Assembly: GCA_035290345.1 (NCBI GenBank)
Contig: DATDUP010000019.1
Location: forward strand, 1-32,519
Length of the DNA stretch: 32,519 nt
Reading direction: 5' to 3'
Source of the DNA: DATDUP01 sp035290345
GTDB lineage: Bacteria; Patescibacteriota; Patescibacteriia; Magasanikbacterales; UBA922
Below are positions 8,735 through 15,727 of the stretch, piece after piece (within the stretch, counting starts at the first letter, position 1; every line of letters starts with the position of its first letter). The translations under genes and the position numbers were made by a program. The notes under the pieces were generated by a model that was given only the letters and a program-made list of their open reading frames with translations, was not told where the DNA came from and did not search any database.

Positions 8735-9244
8735 ATGGATGAAAAAACAAAAGAACAAATAAAAATTCTCCTTTCACAAATTCAAGACAAACTGGACAGT
8801 GCTCGGCGTTTATTAGACGGGCAAGAAATAAGTCCTCTCTCGGTTGACAGTCAAGAAGAAATCCTACCCGGTGGCGAACGGGTATTGGAAGGCGTGTTTG
8901 ACGGTGAAAAAATGATTGGCGCTGACGGCCAAGAATATTTAGTGCCGGCCAACTATGCCAGCAAATCCAAACTGGTCGAAGGCGATGTTCTCAAACTAAC
9001 CATTACTCACAACGGTTCTTTCATTTATAAACAAATCGGCCCGGCGGAACGCAAACGTTTGACCGGTGAACTAGTGGCTAACCCGGAAACCGGTCAATGG
9101 ACAGTGCTGGCTGAAGGCCGCGCCTACAAAGTAATCAATGCTTCTGTATCCTTTTTTCGCGGCAAATCTGGCGACCAGGTTGTCCTCTTGGTCCCGGTTA
9201 ATGCGGACAGTGACTGGGGAGCAGTGGAAAATATCATTCATTAA
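8735..9244 (+). CDS. Uncharacterised protein, probable beta-rich domain
   Basis: I do not recognise a named family in this 169-residue protein. A short helical, possibly coiled N-terminus (KEQIKILLSQIQDKLDSARR) leads to a compact beta-rich region with repeated short hydrophobic strands, such as EYLVPANYASKSKLVEGDVLK in the middle and GQWTVLAEGRAYKVINASV later. The look is that of an OB- or barrel-type domain, an impression only. No membrane segment or signal is visible. It is the last gene of the operon with the VirD4-like ATPase and is followed by a clean terminator. There is no SD. Confidence 0.75.
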   Translation: MDEKTKEQIKILLSQIQDKLDSARRLLDGQEISPLSVDSQEEILPGGERVLEGVFDGEKMIGADGQEYLVPANYASKSKLVEGDVLKLTITHNGSFIYKQIGPAERKRLTGELVANPETGQWTVLAEGRAYKVINASVSFFRGKSGDQVVLLVPVNADSDWGAVENIIH

Positions 9245-9262
9245 CCTTTTAACAACCCAAAT

Positions 9263-9290
9263 AAAAAAACGCTTCAAGGCGTTTTTTTAT
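9263..9290 (+). terminator. Intrinsic terminator of the VirD4-like operon
   Basis: A perfect 10-bp stem (9263-9272 with 9279-9288) with a 6-nt loop has an A7 left arm and a T7 right arm around a CGC/GCG core, so it can act in either direction. It marks the left limit of the GC-rich cassette. Confidence 0.85.
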
Positions 9291-9402
9291 TCCTGTCCAG
9301 ATTCAATAGCTGTCAATCCGGACGGGATGGTCTGAGATATCAGACCAAAAGAGGGGTTCTCTGTCCTCGGTGATGTCCGAAAACAGAAGAAACGGGAAGG
9401 TA
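9289..9402 (-). other. Structured non-coding 3' flank of the cassette gene
   Basis: No gene is visible between the 8735 operon terminator and the cassette gene stop. On the minus strand it can form GGTCTGA/TCAGACC (9329-9346, perfect 7 bp, 4-nt loop) and a 9-bp stem with one G-U pair at about 9297-9325 (GTCCGGATT with AATCTGGAC). Neither hairpin is followed by a T run, so these are not ordinary terminators. It could be a structured 3' UTR or part of a small RNA. Confidence 0.4.
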
Positions 9403-10137
9403 CTAATACGCGAGGAAACTAGTAAAGATGTCTTGCGGGTTGTGCATTTCCATCAAATCGATTACTTTGTTGCCTGAACTATCCGCATACACCTGGGGGC
9501 AGAACCGGGCAGAACCACCCGGGGCGGGAGGAGATACAGCCACGGTGGCAGTAGCAACCAGTCGGTGCGCACCACGCAATGGCCAGTATCGGGCAGTAGC
9601 AACCAACAAATCAATCCCGGCCAGGATCTTCCTCTGCCTCCTGAGCGTGGCATGGGCCTCAGTGGCACTTTTGCCCCGGAAACACCTTGCTTCCACTTGA
9701 ATCTCAGGAGATGACCAGTGCATGGGCCACATCCAAATCGGAGCCTGCCGGCCCATCTGCTGGTAGAACCAGTCCGGCAGATTGTCCTTCAGTCCTGCCG
9801 AGTTGATCCGCTCCTCCATGGTGATCAGCGGGGAACGGCGTTCTCGAGCCGCCCAGCGGATTGCTGCTACTGGTACGACTTGGGACCGAGTCATGGCAGC
9901 ACAGGGCTGATTCAGAAACTCATTGAACCTGACCCGGTCCAATCGGCCGGATTCAATCTCCGGATATATCTTCTGAGTCATGAATTCCCACCCGACCCCT
10001 TTCGGCACATCGTCCTCACCGACGAACCGAGCAACCATATCGGGCATGATCCTGCGACTTTCCCACTGTTTCCAGAATTCAACCAACTGGGCAGTAGTGA
10101 CTTCTCGACTTTTGATCCTTTTTCCTACCTTTACCAT
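9403..10137 (-). CDS. Unrecognised protein in a GC-rich cassette
   Basis: This is a 244-residue protein I cannot assign. The ATG at 10137 is chosen over an in-frame ATG 72 nt upstream because a strong SD (GGAGGG) sits 4 nt before it. The N-terminus is basic (MVKVGKRIKSREVT), then two similar short segments follow: FWKQWESRRIMPDMVARFV and IESGRLDRVRFNEFL, sharing the pattern ES-x-R-[IL] and a closing Phe. The middle is tryptophan-rich (LPDWFYQQMGRQAPIWMWPM). The C-terminal part has two LVATA stretches (LLVATARYW, RLVATATVAV), matching a 14-base direct repeat in the DNA. No signal peptide, membrane helix or catalytic motif is evident. Base composition is visibly richer in G+C than neighbouring genes, and the gene sits alone between terminators of convergent operons, which suggests a separately acquired or mobile unit. 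Function unknown. Confidence 0.7.
   Translation of the reverse strand: MVKVGKRIKSREVTTAQLVEFWKQWESRRIMPDMVARFVGEDDVPKGVGWEFMTQKIYPEIESGRLDRVRFNEFLNQPCAAMTRSQVVPVAAIRWAARERRSPLITMEERINSAGLKDNLPDWFYQQMGRQAPIWMWPMHWSSPEIQVEARCFRGKSATEAHATLRRQRKILAGIDLLVATARYWPLRGAHRLVATATVAVSPPAPGGSARFCPQVYADSSGNKVIDLMEMHNPQDIFTSFLAY
9547..9605. repeat. Short direct repeat inside the cassette gene
   Basis: GGCAGTAGCAACCA occurs at 9547-9560 and again at 9592-9605, giving the doubled LVATA in the protein. A second doubling, GGGCAGAACC, lies in tandem just to the left near 9500-9520. Confidence 0.6.
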
Positions 10138-10303
10138 GGTTCCCTCCGTGTCATCTGCTGGCAGACAGCCACACATCGGGTCACCATGACCCAACCCGCG
10201 CTGATACACCAGACAGACAAGTCAACGTTAGTCAGGACCCTCCTGACCCCTAGAATGTGAATCCATTATGACCACAACCTGGAGGTAAGGACGTCCTGAC
10301 AAC
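10138..10303 (-). promoter_or_regulatory. Structured leader of the cassette gene
   Basis: Read on the minus strand, this 166-nt region holds several hairpins: GTCAGGA/TCCTGAC (10231-10247, perfect 7 bp, 3-nt loop), GGGTCA/TGACCC (10178-10192, perfect 6 bp, 3-nt loop) and an imperfect TCTG/CAGA hairpin just before the SD (10142-10147). A third copy of the GTCAGGA arm occurs at 10294-10300, beside the palindrome AGGACGTCCT (10288-10297), so alternative pairings are possible. A CCTCC near 10281-10285 could pair either with the SD or with the GGAGGG inside the first hairpin. A clear promoter is not visible; CATAAT near 10265-10270 lacks a -35. Confidence 0.4.
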
Positions 10304-10305
10304 AG

Positions 10306-10326
10306 AAAAGGGCTCAATGCCCTTTT
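10306..10326 (-). terminator. Terminator of rplU
   Basis: AAAAGGGC (10306-10313) pairs with GCCCTTTT (10319-10326) around a 5-nt loop, directly after the rplU stop. It ends with TTTTCTGTTG on the minus strand and forms the right limit of the GC-rich cassette. Confidence 0.75.
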
Positions 10327-10328
10327 TG

Positions 10329-10640
10329 TTATAACTTGACGATTTTCACTTGGGTAAAAGGTTGACGATGTCCTTGTACTCGCTTATAACGAACTTTTCT
10401 TTTAAATTTGACCACTCGCACTTTCCGGCTACGGCCCTGAACTTCTACCACCGCTTCCACTTTGGCCCCAGCAACATAAGGTCGGCCTAGCTCTAATTTT
10501 GAACCATCTTCTTCAGCGATCAACAAAACCTTGTCAAATACCACGGTCTTTCCGGCTTCAACCGGCAATTTCTCTATTTTGACCACATCATCGGCCTTGA
10601 CCAGATACTGTTTTCCGCCAGTTTCAATTACTGCAAACAT
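10329..10640 (-). CDS. rplU: 50S ribosomal protein L21
   Basis: L21 binds 23S rRNA in the large subunit. The 103 residues match the family length, beginning MFAVIETGGKQYLV and carrying the basic C-terminal signature KFKRKVRYKRVQGHRQPFT. In most bacteria rpmA (L27) follows, but here a terminator and then an unrelated cassette follow. It has a near-consensus promoter of its own, a leader of about 30 nt and no SD. Confidence 0.97.
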   Translation of the reverse strand: MFAVIETGGKQYLVKADDVVKIEKLPVEAGKTVVFDKVLLIAEEDGSKLELGRPYVAGAKVEAVVEVQGRSRKVRVVKFKRKVRYKRVQGHRQPFTQVKIVKL

Positions 10641-10676
10641 ATTTTATGTATTTTCACAATATTTATGAATGGGCAA

Positions 10677-10705
10677 ATTATAACTGTTTTTTCCTCTCCC
10701 GTCAA
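10677..10705 (-). promoter_or_regulatory. Promoter of rplU
   Basis: On the minus strand TTGACG (10700-10705), a 17-nt spacer and TATAAT (10677-10682) give a near-consensus promoter. Its -35 overlaps the stop codon of the DUF192 gene. Confidence 0.75.
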
Positions 10706-11178
10706 GCCTCTTCCTCCACAAGCCGGATTTCATCCCCGATTTTTAGGCCATGAGAGGAAATCCAACCGGCCGGAAGCTCCAAGATCAGGCTGGCTTTTTG
10801 CCGGGGGTAATACTTCGTTAAATCCTTTTCTACCTTGTCTTCGGGGGGTAAGTTCTGGGCCATATCTACTACTTTCCCCTGGCTAAACCAAACTACATCA
10901 ATGGGAAATTCCATATCCCGCATAACAATCGCGTATTTATCGGCTTGGGGAAAAATCATGATCAGTCCATCCTTCTCTTCAAAACTCTCTCTACCCCCCA
11001 AACCTTTGTAATGCTGATAAGTATTCTTGGCTACCCACAGATCTAGCACTTCCCCCTGCAATTCCATTTGGATTGTTTGAAGGCGGAGATTAAAAAGTTT
11101 GAGGCCAAAAGTGGACAACAAAATTGCTAAAAAGATTATCAATGAGAGCCGATGCCGCAAACTTTTCCACATAATCAT
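10702..11178 (-). CDS. Membrane-anchored DUF192 family protein
   Basis: This 158-residue protein has an N-terminal signal anchor (about residues 8-28) and an extracytoplasmic DUF192 domain. Family hallmarks are GLIMIFP, MRDMEFPIDVVWF, GKVVDM and ASLILELPAGW near the C-terminus. The biochemical function of DUF192 proteins is poorly defined. Its first ATG overlaps the stop of the Clp-like gene in an ATGA arrangement; a second ATG lies two codons on. It is the last gene of the membrane protein, Clp-like, DUF192 unit, so a link to envelope quality control is possible but only contextual. Confidence 0.88.
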   Translation of the reverse strand: MIMWKSLRHRLSLIIFLAILLSTFGLKLFNLRLQTIQMELQGEVLDLWVAKNTYQHYKGLGGRESFEEKDGLIMIFPQADKYAIVMRDMEFPIDVVWFSQGKVVDMAQNLPPEDKVEKDLTKYYPRQKASLILELPAGWISSHGLKIGDEIRLVEEEA

Positions 11179-13949
11179 TTATTTGGATCCCGCTCTACTC
11201 TAAAGCTCAGATCCGGATCCAAAAACAATACGTCCCGACGTCTAAGAGCATTCTCCAAAATCAAACGCGCTAGTTGGTTCTCTACCCTATCCTGGATCGC
11301 TCGGCGCATGGGCCGCGCTCCAAATTCCGGATCAAAACCCACCTGCCCCAAAGTATCCAAGGCCCCGGCTGATATGCGCAATTCCACTCCCCGCTCTTCC
11401 AAATTTTTTTCCACCTGTTTCAGCATCAAACCAGCAATTTTCTTAATTTCTTCCCGATTGAGGGCGCGAAACAATACAATGCCATCAAAACGATTCAAAA
11501 ATTCCGGACGATAGTACTTCTTTAATTCCCCTCTGACGATTTCTTGCCGAATATCTTCCAAAGCCCGTCCAGCTTGGATCTGTTCCTGGACATAATTAGT
11601 GCCAGCGTTAGAAGTGGCGATTATTATCGTATTAGTGAAATCAATTACTTTGCCCACGCTGTCGGTCAACCGGCCATCATCAAAGACTTGAAGAAAAAGA
11701 TTGAGTACGTCGGGATCAGCCTTTTCCATTTCATCTAAGAGCACCAAAGAAAAAGGATGCTGGCGCACTGCTTCAGTCAATAAACCCGTCCCTTGTTGGT
11801 TGGGCTGGCCGATCAAGCGATAAACTGCGGCCTTGTCTTGATATTCGCTCATATCCACCCGCACCATCCGATCTTCCCCACCAAAATAGACACTGGCGAT
11901 GGTCTTGGCTAATTCCGTCTTTCCCACCCCGGTTGGACCTAAAAACAAAAAATTAGCGATTGGCCGGGCTTGGGAACGGACTTCGGCTCGAGCTCGCCGG
12001 AGAGCGTTGGCAATCAAACTAACAGCCTCATCTTGTCCCACTACCCGCTTATGCATTTCTTCTTCCAAACGCAAAAGTTTTTCCGACTCACTTTCAGTAA
12101 TACTAGCCACTGGTACACCGCTTTTTTCACTGATCACAGCAGCAACGTCTTCACCGCGGACAAAACTATTCTCTCCTTTTTTCTGATGAACAAAAGCCGC
12201 GGTTTCAGTCATTAAAGAAACGGCGCTGTCTGGTAAACGTTGCTCCGAAAGAAACTTTTTTGCAAAATTAACCGCCCGCTCTAAAGCATCATAGGAAAAA
12301 AATACTCGTTGATGATATTCAGTCGCTCCTACTTTTGATTCCAAAACCTGAATCGTCTGATTCACATCCATTTCCTTGATATCTACTCTGGCCAAATTTG
12401 AACCGATTTCCGAGTTCATGATGTGCCGATTATATCCTTCCAAAGTACTGGTGGACAAAGTAAGAAACTGTCCCCGGTTCAGAAACTCGGAAAACGTCTC
12501 AGACACATCCAGACCTTCTGATCCTTCTTGACCGCTGATACTAATCAAATCATGGACATTTTTGACAAACAGAATAACATTTTTCGCCTTCGCCACTTCA
12601 CTCATAATACGCAAAAGTCTTTCCTGAGCACCACTCACTGTTGTCCCAGCCAACAGAGAGGAGGTGGAAAGCTGAACCAGACGCTTGTCTTGCAAACGTT
12701 TAGGCACAACCTCTTCTACCATTTTTTGGGCAATACCTTCAATAATAGTCATCTTGCCTACTCCTCGCTCCCCTACCAAGACTATGCCTTGATGACCGCC
12801 GTCAATTAAACGAAAAATTTCATCAATTTCCTTGTCTCTGGCCACACAAGGCGCCAAATTATGATACTTAGCCATCATGGTCAAATCCTGGCTGAAACTG
12901 TTCAAATATGGGGTAGCCACGGCAGTCATGGCCCGATCCAAACCATATTTACTCCGCCGAGCCGCGGCTCGGGCATATTTTTGAAACTGTCGGCGCATTC
13001 TTTCCCTAATGCGCAACCAAGAAACCACATTCACCAATTTGTCTTTGTCCACCTCAAAATCATATAGCATTTCCTGGACTGGTTCTGATTGATATACAGC
13101 AGCCAACAAAAGCTCTGTCACATGCACGACTTCCTGACGTTCGCGCTTAGCTAACGAAAAGGCCTGAAAAAGAATCTGTCTGACCTCTTCCGAAACCCCG
13201 GGCCAATATCCTTCTTTGCCTGCAACAAAACCTTGGGCCAACTTTGCCTGTAACAATTGTGCAGAAAGACCTAAACGACCAAATACCTGTTCCACCTTAG
13301 ACACTGAAAGCAAAACATGAAAAATATGGGCTGCCGTTATCTCCGGATTGTGTTGGCGATGAGCGAGACGATAGGCTTGCTCCAGCACTTCCTTGGTTTC
13401 AGCCGTAAAACACTGAGAAATGTCATGCCGATTCCGAGCCCGCAGACGCACCATCTGGTCCCAAGTCGCCATTCCTTCTTCCCTCTCCACTATTTCTTTT
13501 GACTCCATTGTTTTCTTGTCTTTCTCCCAAGTCCATAACGGCACCACTGACTGTTCACTTACCAAAAGACGGTAAAAGAGATACGAAAAGGAAAGAATGG
13601 AAAGCCAAAACAAAAAAGGCAGAGGGGAGACATTCCCTTGCCAAAAATCTAAGGTAAAAAACTTTTCTCCCAATCCCTGCTGATATACACCGTACAAAAA
13701 AAGAAACAAAAATCCTAAACCAAAAACCAGGCCCCCGCTAATCCTTACCTTGTTCAACACCCGTCTCCCCCGCTGTAAAGAAAAATGATAATGAGTCTGT
13801 GGTTCTCCCCAATACCAGAAGTCTTTTTCTGCAAACCGACCCACTCCCATTCCCCGACAACGGCGGCAACGCCGCACTCCATCGTAGCCAGTGCCTTTGC
13901 AAGTCTCGCAAATCAATAAACCTAAGGGTGGATTCTGTTCAAAACGCAT
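11175..13949 (-). CDS. Membrane-anchored Clp/Hsp100-like AAA+ ATPase with zinc-type motif
   Basis: This is a two-AAA-domain protein of about 924 residues. The ATG at 13949 is preferred to one 90 nt upstream because it lies 2 nt after the previous stop. Order: a DnaJ-like cysteine pair (CETCKGTG and CRRCRGMG) at about residues 14-34, two hydrophobic segments (about 75-95 and 110-135), a Clp N-like repeat region, AAA-1 and AAA-2. AAA-1 has Walker A GERGVGKMT, but its Walker B reads VILFVKNVHDL, where the usual acidic pair is K and N, so this site is probably not hydrolytic. AAA-2 is intact: GPTGVGKT, LVLLDEMEKADPD and arginine finger FLNRFD. The long ClpB middle domain is missing, and no [ILV]GF ClpP-docking loop is seen before YYRPEFLNRFD. 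I read it as a membrane unfoldase or scaffold, not a classic ClpCP partner. Confidence 0.9.
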   Translation of the reverse strand: MRFEQNPPLGLLICETCKGTGYDGVRRCRRCRGMGVGRFAEKDFWYWGEPQTHYHFSLQRGRRVLNKVRISGGLVFGLGFLFLFLYGVYQQGLGEKFFTLDFWQGNVSPLPFLFWLSILSFSYLFYRLLVSEQSVVPLWTWEKDKKTMESKEIVEREEGMATWDQMVRLRARNRHDISQCFTAETKEVLEQAYRLAHRQHNPEITAAHIFHVLLSVSKVEQVFGRLGLSAQLLQAKLAQGFVAGKEGYWPGVSEEVRQILFQAFSLAKRERQEVVHVTELLLAAVYQSEPVQEMLYDFEVDKDKLVNVVSWLRIRERMRRQFQKYARAAARRSKYGLDRAMTAVATPYLNSFSQDLTMMAKYHNLAPCVARDKEIDEIFRLIDGGHQGIVLVGERGVGKMTIIEGIAQKMVEEVVPKRLQDKRLVQLSTSSLLAGTTVSGAQERLLRIMSEVAKAKNVILFVKNVHDLISISGQEGSEGLDVSETFSEFLNRGQFLTLSTSTLEGYNRHIMNSEIGSNLARVDIKEMDVNQTIQVLESKVGATEYHQRVFFSYDALERAVNFAKKFLSEQRLPDSAVSLMTETAAFVHQKKGENSFVRGEDVAAVISEKSGVPVASITESESEKLLRLEEEMHKRVVGQDEAVSLIANALRRARAEVRSQARPIANFLFLGPTGVGKTELAKTIASVYFGGEDRMVRVDMSEYQDKAAVYRLIGQPNQQGTGLLTEAVRQHPFSLVLLDEMEKADPDVLNLFLQVFDDGRLTDSVGKVIDFTNTIIIATSNAGTNYVQEQIQAGRALEDIRQEIVRGELKKYYRPEFLNRFDGIVLFRALNREEIKKIAGLMLKQVEKNLEERGVELRISAGALDTLGQVGFDPEFGARPMRRAIQDRVENQLARLILENALRRRDVLFLDPDLSFRVERDPNK

Positions 13950-13951
13950 AG

Positions 13952-14305
13952 CTAGACAAAAGAAGAAAAAAGCATATAAACCAAAAATATTGGAAAGGCC
14001 AACCAAAAAAGCGGCAACAAGGCTACAATTGCTGTCCAAATCAAAAGACCAAATGATCGAATGATAACATTAACCAGACGCATAAAAATACTCATTAATC
14101 TCCCCTGCCAATCAGTTTGCCCGAACATGGGCACAAAAATATTTTTCAACCATAAACCAGGAGATAATTGCAAATTACCATCCTGCCACAGATGACCACT
14201 GGTAATCATGATCATCTTCACACCACCGCTATACCACCAAAACGGAAAGTATAACAAATCTACTACTAACTCTAAAAGCATTCGTTGTAGGACGAGAATC
14301 CACAT
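13952..14305 (-). CDS. Small multi-pass membrane protein upstream of Clp-like ATPase
   Basis: I do not recognise this family. The start at 14305 (MWILVLQRM) is chosen because an extended -10 (TGGTATAAT) overlaps the codons before it, so the longer reading frame could not be transcribed intact from that promoter. The resulting 117 residues have an N-terminal hydrophobic helix (about 1-25), a polar middle (TSGHLWQDGNLQ) and two C-terminal membrane helices ending MLFSSFV. The Clp-like gene begins 2 nt after its stop. A partner or adaptor of the membrane Clp-like protein is a reasonable guess. Confidence 0.7.
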   Translation of the reverse strand: MWILVLQRMLLELVVDLLYFPFWWYSGGVKMIMITSGHLWQDGNLQLSPGLWLKNIFVPMFGQTDWQGRLMSIFMRLVNVIIRSFGLLIWTAIVALLPLFWLAFPIFLVYMLFSSFV

Positions 14306-14315
14306 ATTTATGTAC

Positions 14316-14324
14316 ATTATACCA
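14316..14324 (-). promoter_or_regulatory. Extended -10 promoter of the Clp-like operon
   Basis: TGGTATAAT on the minus strand lies 10 nt before the chosen ATG at 14305, giving a leader of only about 3-4 nt. No clear -35 is seen. Confidence 0.6.
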
Positions 14325-14348
14325 CAAAAAAAAACTACCAGCCATCTC

Positions 14349-14436
14349 AAAAACAACAGGCCCCGGGACACCCTGTTTTCCGATGTTGGCAGAATCACGA
14401 TATCTGAGGCCTAAGACACTCATCTGCGTACCTTCT
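14349..14436 (-). ncRNA. Candidate small transcript with promoter and terminator
   Basis: On the minus strand a perfect TATAAT (14443-14448) predicts a start near 14436. About 60 nt later AACAGG/CCTGTT (14355-14360 with 14372-14377) forms a hairpin followed by GTTTTTGAG, like an intrinsic terminator. The roughly 88-nt product does not resemble SRP RNA (no GGAAG loop), tmRNA or 6S RNA as far as I can see. It also contains an ATG at 14423 with GAAGG 7 nt before it, so a short peptide is an alternative. No good -35 is present. Confidence 0.25.
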
Positions 14437-14461
14437 CCCTAAATTATAAATCATAATAATC

Positions 14462-14485
14462 AAAAAAATCTCCTGGAAAGGAGAT
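14462..14485 (-). terminator. Terminator of the mraZ-rsmH-ftsL operon
   Basis: ATCTCCT and AGGAGAT (14468-14474 with 14479-14485) form a perfect 7-bp stem with a 4-nt loop, followed on the minus strand by T7. Confidence 0.85.
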
Positions 14486-14503
14486 AAGGAGACACTGAAA
14501 AAA

Positions 14504-14842
14504 TTAACGTCTAGCCACGCTGGAACCAGGTAAGCGAAGATAGTCTACCTGATCAACATTGACCAAATTCAAACTAGCTAGACGGGACTGGATACTAGAC
14601 ATCGAACGCTGATTGGCAATTTGAAACTCCAGTCGCTGATTCTCATACTCCAAGGACTGAAGCTGATCTTCTAAAGCACTAATCTCAAAACCCTTGGTAG
14701 AAAGAGAGCTGGTCTGCACCACATACATTATTCCCAAAACAGCAACAAAACTTAAGATAACAATCCGACCGAAATACCCAAGTAGGCACTGGCGGCGGCT
14801 TTTTTCCTGGTTAAGGTTTTGTTTGAAACAAGAGGCAACCAT
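14504..14842 (-). CDS. ftsL: FtsL-like division protein
   Basis: This 112-residue bitopic membrane protein has a short basic cytoplasmic N-terminus, one transmembrane helix (about 27-45, IVILSFVAVLGIMYVVQ) and an extracytoplasmic coiled coil (ISALEDQLQSLEYENQRLEFQ). That architecture, with its position directly after rsmH (2-nt gap), is the FtsL arrangement of the division and cell wall cluster. FtsL pairs with FtsB/DivIC to activate septal peptidoglycan synthesis. FtsL is poorly conserved in sequence, so the call rests on topology and synteny. The operon ends here: no ftsI or mur genes follow. Confidence 0.75.
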   Translation of the reverse strand: MVASCFKQNLNQEKSRRQCLLGYFGRIVILSFVAVLGIMYVVQTSSLSTKGFEISALEDQLQSLEYENQRLEFQIANQRSMSSIQSRLASLNLVNVDQVDYLRLPGSSVARR

Positions 14843-14844
14843 AT

Positions 14845-15726
14845 TTATATTTTTTCTATCACCCGCAGTTTGGCCGAGCGAGCGCGAGGGTTGGTCGCAA
14901 TCTCAGCTGGACTGGGAATAATTGGTTTTTTGTTAATGATTTTTATTGTCTTTGTCTGTTTTTGGATAAAATGCTTTACTAAGCGATCCTCCAAAGAATG
15001 AAATGAAATTATTGCCAGTCGGCCACCCGGTGTTAACGCTTCGATGGCTTGGGGTAAGAACGCTTCCAACTTTTCCAACTCTTGATTAACAGCGATCCGT
15101 AAAGCTTGAAAGGTTCTGGTGGCTGGATTAATCCGCCTCTGGCCCGGTCCGGCCAACCCGCCAGGGATCACTGCTAATAATTGGCCCACGGTTTCAATCT
15201 TTTGTTTCTTTCGCTGTTGGCCAATGGCCCGAGCGATATATGTGGCCGCCTTTTCTTCGCCATAGCGCCACAAGATATTCTGCAACTCAGATTCAGACAA
15301 GGTGTTAATCAAATCCGCAGCTGTCAGCCGGTCTGGCTGAGGGTTAAACCGCATATCCAACGGCTCTCCAGTTTTCAAAAAACTGAACCCTCTCCCCCGT
15401 TCACTAAACTGGACACTTGACCAGCCTAGGTCAGCTAGAATGGCATCGGTCTTGGGCCAATTTTGTTCTTGTAGAATATCTCCCAGACGGGCAAAATTTT
15501 CCCGGACAAACAATATTTGCTCTTGATACACATACAAATATTGTTTGGCCCGCAAAATTGCTTCTGGATCAGCATCTATGGCCAGCAGGCGCCCAGTGGG
15601 ACCGATTTGTTGTAAAATCATCTCGGCGTGTCCCCCATCTCCCAAAGTGGCATCCACCACTAATGATCCAGGCCGTAAGGCCAGATTCTCCTGAACCTCA
15701 GATAAAAGAACAGGTTGGTGGCGCAT
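14845..15726 (-). CDS. rsmH: 16S rRNA m4C1402 methyltransferase
   Basis: RsmH (MraW) methylates N4 of C1402 in the ribosomal P site using S-adenosylmethionine. The 293 residues show the N-terminus MRHQPVLLSEV, SAM-binding motif DATLGDGGHAEMIL, LLAIDADPEAI, the MDMRF-type segment PLDMRFNP and the late motif AIISFHSLEDRLVK. Length fits the family (about 300). It starts 1 nt after the mraZ stop and is followed 2 nt later by the FtsL-like gene. Confidence 0.97.
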   Translation of the reverse strand: MRHQPVLLSEVQENLALRPGSLVVDATLGDGGHAEMILQQIGPTGRLLAIDADPEAILRAKQYLYVYQEQILFVRENFARLGDILQEQNWPKTDAILADLGWSSVQFSERGRGFSFLKTGEPLDMRFNPQPDRLTAADLINTLSESELQNILWRYGEEKAATYIARAIGQQRKKQKIETVGQLLAVIPGGLAGPGQRRINPATRTFQALRIAVNQELEKLEAFLPQAIEALTPGGRLAIISFHSLEDRLVKHFIQKQTKTIKIINKKPIIPSPAEIATNPRARSAKLRVIEKI

Positions 15727-15727
15727 A

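Noticed and set aside
10138..10209. In-frame N-terminal extension of the cassette protein by 24 residues
   Set aside because: The extension lies across the leader hairpins and contains the real SD. The ATG at 10137 with GGAGGG is far better supported.
9718..10260. A 180-codon plus-strand frame opposite the cassette gene
   Set aside because: It has no SD and overlaps the leader hairpins. The minus-strand frame is longer and has a strong SD at good spacing, so the plus frame is most likely a shadow in GC-rich DNA.
9289..10303. Insertion sequence or integron-type cassette
   Set aside because: No transposase or integrase motif, no terminal inverted repeats and no target duplication were found, so it is described only as a GC-rich cassette.
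13950..14039. Longer start of the Clp-like protein
   Set aside because: It would overlap the upstream membrane gene by about 90 nt. The ATG at 13949 follows that gene's stop by 2 nt and precedes the cysteine motif directly.
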